From Deltaproteobacteria bacterium (GTDB lineage Bacteria; Desulfobacterota; Syntrophia; Syntrophales; Smithellaceae), in contig SBEK01000085.1 of assembly GCA_009668925.1 (NCBI GenBank), forward strand, positions 1 through 16,565: a stretch of DNA of 16,565 nt, written 5' to 3'. Of the stretch, positions 13,910-16,565 are shown in pieces; positions within the stretch are counted from its first letter, which is position 1; every line of letters begins with the position of its first letter. The notes beneath the pieces were generated by a model. That model was not told where the DNA came from. It ran no database searches and saw nothing but the letters and a program-made list of their open reading frames with translations. Both the position numbers and the translations under genes were made by a program.

Positions 13910-15690
13910 AATTCAAACCCCACCGTAAAATGAACTCGATAGCCGGGATCATCCACGGCGATCTGTCGCGCGAGAGACAAATTCAAAGCGCCCACCGGCG
14001 TAAAATAATGGAGGCCGACACCCGCCGCCTGGAACAGGGTGATATCCGCAAACGAATCGAATGCATTCCCGGCATTGTAGAAGACGGAAACCGCCCAGTC
14101 CTCGAAGATGGCCCGCTGCACTTCCACGCACCCGGTCACAAAATGTTTGCCGCCGACCACATTACCCAGACTATCACGCGGGCCCAGCGATTGATAGGCA
14201 TATCCGCGGACGCTTTGATCGCCGCCGGCAAAAAACCTCAGCGACGGGGGAAGATCATCGATCGGATCGGAAAAGAAAGTAATCCCCGCCTTGGCGCTCG
14301 TTTGCAGAGACAGGCGCCAGGGGATGGGAAGAATATGACTGGCTTCACCGATCAATTGCATCAATTGGGTGGTTGATCCCAGGACAGGGTGCGTGCCGCG
14401 CAGATCCAGGGCATAGCGGAAACCGCGCGTGGGCCTGACGAGGTTGTCGTAGTGATTATCGGAAAAGCGAACGCCGGGCAGCACGTACCGCGAGGTGGAA
14501 TCCTGAATGCCGATCGTGAATTCTTCCTGCTGGAACTTTACGTAAGCCGTGCCCAGCTTCTGATTGCCGAAGCTGTTGGTCCGGCCTAGTTCCAGCGCTA
14601 TGACCCGGCTTTCGTAGGTTGTAATATTCTCCTTCTGCAGGTTGATCCGGACGGACGTGAAGGTGCGGACATCCCTGTCGCTCGGAAGGATGTAGGCGGT
14701 CGCGAGTCCTTGAAGCCGTTCCGAAATATACAGATTGGAATCCAGTTCGTGCCCCTTGCGAAGCATGTTGAGATCGCGGTAGCGCAAAGCGAAGCGGGCC
14801 CCCGTGTCCGTTCCGTAGCCGATGCCCGGTCGCAGGCTTCTGCGCGGAAGAGGTTTCAACAAAATGCGAACGGGTATTTTGTGATCCGGCTCCCGGGGCT
14901 TTTCCGCGAGCAGGGTCACTTCGCGGAACCTCTCCGAATTGTTTAACTGAAGTTGGGATTCGGCAAGCTTCGTTTGAGAGAACACGTCGCCCGCGGCGAA
15001 GGTGAGATAGCGGCGCAAAAAGGTATCGGGGTAATCCGGAGCGCCTTCGAAGGTGATATCCGAAAAGAAATACCGCTCACCCGTTTGCAGGACCAGATCA
15101 ATTCGTCCGGTCCTGGCGCTCGTGTCGATACGAATTTCATGAACCGTGTATTCGGCATCCAGATAGCCCAATTCCTGCGCCCGGGCCTGCAGCCTCTGTT
15201 TGGCTTCCTCATAGGGCTGATGCTGCAAAAGGGAACCCTTCTGCAGCGGAAAGGCGGAGGCGAGCGCTTTAAGCGATGATTCGGATGCGCCGCCGCCGAT
15301 AACGGAGACGCGGACATCCGTTACAATGACGGGCGCGCCGGCTTCCACTTTTACCCTCACCCGAAAGGTGTCCGGGGTGGGTGTCTCCAGGGTGACCGTG
15401 ACTTCTGCGGAATAATATCCAAAGGGCTCCAGGGCGGCGACCACTTTTTGATCCGCCTGGCGGACAAAGCGTTCCAGCCAGAGTTTGTCGACTTTTCCGT
15501 CTGCGACCAGCCCCGGGGGCAGGCTAAGCGCGGCCAGGACGTTCTTTTGTCCGTCCCCGACGACGCCCTCGACAACGATTTCCACCGGTTCGGCGCCGTG
15601 GGCTGTTGCTGCAAAATCCGGTCCGCAAAAGAGGCCCAGCAGAAAAATGATCACCCAGAGTCGCCGCAGACAAAGCCGCCCGATCGACAT
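13906..15690 (-). CDS. tamA: TamA-type Omp85 outer-membrane assembly protein
   Basis: 594 aa from the ATG at 15690, near E. coli TamA length (577). Residues 1 to about 32 are a signal peptide (RLWVIIFLLGLF core, ending in AHGA). Three POTRA-like repeats occupy about 33-265; VEIVVEGVVGDGQKNVLAAL starts POTRA1 and YFFSDITFEGAPDYPD lies in POTRA3. A 16-strand Omp85 barrel follows, with the loop-6 motif FFAGGDQSVRGYAYQSLGP (VRGY at 494-497). The C-terminus ends in HFTVGFEF, with the terminal aromatic of an outer-membrane beta-signal. The frame is open back to 15915, with other ATGs at 15789 and 15915, but those add Arg-rich sequence before the signal peptide and have no better ribosome site; the 15690 site itself has only a weak GGAT. 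The gene overlaps tamB, its functional partner. Confidence 0.9.
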   Translation of the reverse strand: MSIGRLCLRRLWVIIFLLGLFCGPDFAATAHGAEPVEIVVEGVVGDGQKNVLAALSLPPGLVADGKVDKLWLERFVRQADQKVVAALEPFGYYSAEVTVTLETPTPDTFRVRVKVEAGAPVIVTDVRVSVIGGGASESSLKALASAFPLQKGSLLQHQPYEEAKQRLQARAQELGYLDAEYTVHEIRIDTSARTGRIDLVLQTGERYFFSDITFEGAPDYPDTFLRRYLTFAAGDVFSQTKLAESQLQLNNSERFREVTLLAEKPREPDHKIPVRILLKPLPRRSLRPGIGYGTDTGARFALRYRDLNMLRKGHELDSNLYISERLQGLATAYILPSDRDVRTFTSVRINLQKENITTYESRVIALELGRTNSFGNQKLGTAYVKFQQEEFTIGIQDSTSRYVLPGVRFSDNHYDNLVRPTRGFRYALDLRGTHPVLGSTTQLMQLIGEASHILPIPWRLSLQTSAKAGITFFSDPIDDLPPSLRFFAGGDQSVRGYAYQSLGPRDSLGNVVGGKHFVTGCVEVQRAIFEDWAVSVFYNAGNAFDSFADITLFQAAGVGLHYFTPVGALNLSLARQIAVDDPGYRVHFTVGFEF

Positions 15691-15981
15691 GATCTGATCC
15701 GGAATTGCGTCTGAACCGCTCGCGGTATGGAAAGACGGCCCCGCACGCCGTCGGCTGCTGATTCTAACCGGCCTGAATAATGTGTTCATTTGCCATTTGA
15801 CCTTATTTCCCGTCGTCGTCCCCGGGCAGATGTTTCCGAGCGACCACGGGGGAAAGCGGCTTTGGGAAAGTTTAAGGCATGCTTCGCGGGAATGCAAGGG
15901 GCGTTGTACATCCACGGGAATAAAAAACGCGTTTCGGCTGTGGTGGTTTATCGCTCGCGGAATATCAAGGCCGGGCGGACA
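15691..15981. other. Intergenic region upstream of tamA
   Basis: 291 nt between the small secreted protein gene and the chosen tamA start. It contains the in-frame open extension of tamA (to 15915), a weak minus-strand TTGCAT/TAAACT pair (-35 revcomp at 15892-15897), and a T6 run on the minus strand (15922-15927) after a poor CGCG/CGCG stem that might be a weak terminator. I see no gene or RNA family. Confidence 0.4.
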
Positions 15982-16356
15982 TCATTTGGTGACGGTCAAC
16001 ACAGCGGACGACTTATTTCCCCACATGTTGCAGGTGGCTTTGACCTGAAACGTATCTTCCTCGATAGCGGGTATTGTGTACTGATAGGTGAAGGTCTTTC
16101 CCGTCGGCTGTTCGGTATACGTGTTGATGCTCACGACGGCGCCGTTCTTCTTGATTTCTATGTATTTGATATGATGTGAACCCTTCAGCATCGTGTCGTG
16201 CGTAACCGTTACACTGAGGGTTTGCGTCGCTAAAGTATATTTAAGCCCGATGCTTTCCGGAGGTGTGGCCGATCCCGCCCGCGGCGACAGGCAGGCGATC
16301 AGCGCCATGAGGCCCATGCAAGAAAATAAGCAGACTGTTTTGAAATATTTATTCAT
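15982..16356 (-). CDS. Small exported superoxide-reductase-like (desulfoferrodoxin-fold) protein
   Basis: 124 aa from the ATG at 16356, which follows GAGAGGGG; the frame opens at 16440, but the shorter form gives the signal peptide. The hydrophobic N-terminus has both a possible lipobox (LIAC, Cys22) and a possible signal peptidase I site after AGSA (residue 30). The mature part is beta-sandwich-like and matches the layout of the superoxide reductase iron domain: LSVTVTHDTMLKGSHHIKYIEI (His53, His61, His62) against HPMxxxHYIxWIEL, then a strand with NG, then VKATCNMWGN (Cys109) against YCNLHGLW. The last His ligand is replaced by Trp112, and the N-terminal EKH ligand is absent, so iron binding is doubtful. 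Family resemblance is from memory of the motif; without a profile search it could be another Ig-like secreted protein. It stands 292 nt upstream of tamA. Confidence 0.6.
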   Translation of the reverse strand: MNKYFKTVCLFSCMGLMALIACLSPRAGSATPPESIGLKYTLATQTLSVTVTHDTMLKGSHHIKYIEIKKNGAVVSINTYTEQPTGKTFTYQYTIPAIEEDTFQVKATCNMWGNKSSAVLTVTK

Positions 16357-16492
16357 TCCTGCCCCTCTCATGATTGATTCCCGCTTACCAGGGGACGGGC
16401 GCTGATTCCCTGTCGCCGGCTCGGAAATCATGACGTTCATTTCGGGCCTTGCCCCCTACGGCGAGGCGGTTCGATTCCCGGTCCGCCGTTTG

Positions 16493-16565
16493 TCAGCCCG
16501 GGAATTTGGCATCCAAAAGCGTGGCGCCGATCCACCCCCGCCAAGCGCCGCCCAGGGAGATGACC
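16493..16565 (-). CDS. Possible 3' end of an upstream gene, unidentified
   Basis: On the minus strand a frame enters the window and ends at TGA (16495-16493) after a hydrophobic, Gly/Trp-containing stretch including GAWRGWIGATLL. Only about 23 residues are visible, so it may be the tail of a real gene or chance. No family can be named. Confidence 0.22.
   Translation of the reverse strand, partial: VISLGGAWRGWIGATLLDAKFPG

Noticed and set aside
15922..15959. CGCG/CGCG stem plus T6 on the minus strand as terminator of the superoxide-reductase-like gene
   Set aside because: The stem is only 4 bp with a loop of over 20 nt; mentioned in the intergenic entry but not called.
1..16565. CRISPR array, tRNA, rRNA, transposase or phage genes
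   Set aside because: No regularly spaced repeats, cloverleaf-like tracts, rRNA-like stretches or mobile-element proteins were seen on reading both strands.

Overview
The window reads as chromosome from a Gram-negative bacterium. The evidence is a TamA/TamB outer-membrane assembly pair, a lipobox lipoprotein and several Sec signal peptides. The GC-rich composition, PKS-like lipid genes, DUF493, a YVTN-type propeller and a superoxide-reductase-like protein fit a Desulfobacterota/Deltaproteobacteria lineage, possibly Syntrophales-like. That placement is inference; no rRNA or species marker is present.

Region 1 (1-4504, + strand) is the 3' part of a lipid or polyketide operon that starts upstream of the window. 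It encodes two ketosynthases that both keep Cys-His-His, a hot-dog (4HBT) thioesterase, a free-standing PKS-type dehydratase and a divergent PlsY-family acyltransferase. The last four genes are separated by 1 nt or overlap by 4 nt. Together they look like a small iterative chain-building system (condense, dehydrate, release) with a membrane acyltransferase that could place the chain on a glycerol-type acceptor. No carrier protein, ketoreductase or ligase is visible here; they would lie upstream or elsewhere.

Region 2 (4505-6733) starts with a leftward DUF493 gene. It is divided from a rightward group by an intergenic region with two back-to-back sigma70-like promoters. The rightward group encodes a secreted ComEA-like protein with two helix-hairpin-helix domains, a small secreted protein with a lysine-rich tail, and a YidB/DUF937 protein. 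It ends at a strong bidirectional terminator shared with the converging gene of region 3.

Region 3 (6734-8452, - strand) is a single beta-propeller lipoprotein gene with its own near-consensus promoter.

Region 4 (8586-16565, - strand) holds, in transcription order, the end of an unidentified gene (weak call), a small secreted superoxide-reductase-like protein, tamA, tamB and an MTA/SAH-deaminase-type amidohydrolase. tamA and tamB overlap by 4 nt through a TTG start, and the amidohydrolase follows tamB directly.

No rRNA, tRNA, CRISPR array, transposase or phage gene was recognised. The most unusual parts are the ketosynthase-to-PlsY operon with its motif-altered PlsY, the superoxide-reductase-like protein that has lost metal ligands, and the double-HhH plus lysine-tail secreted pair.
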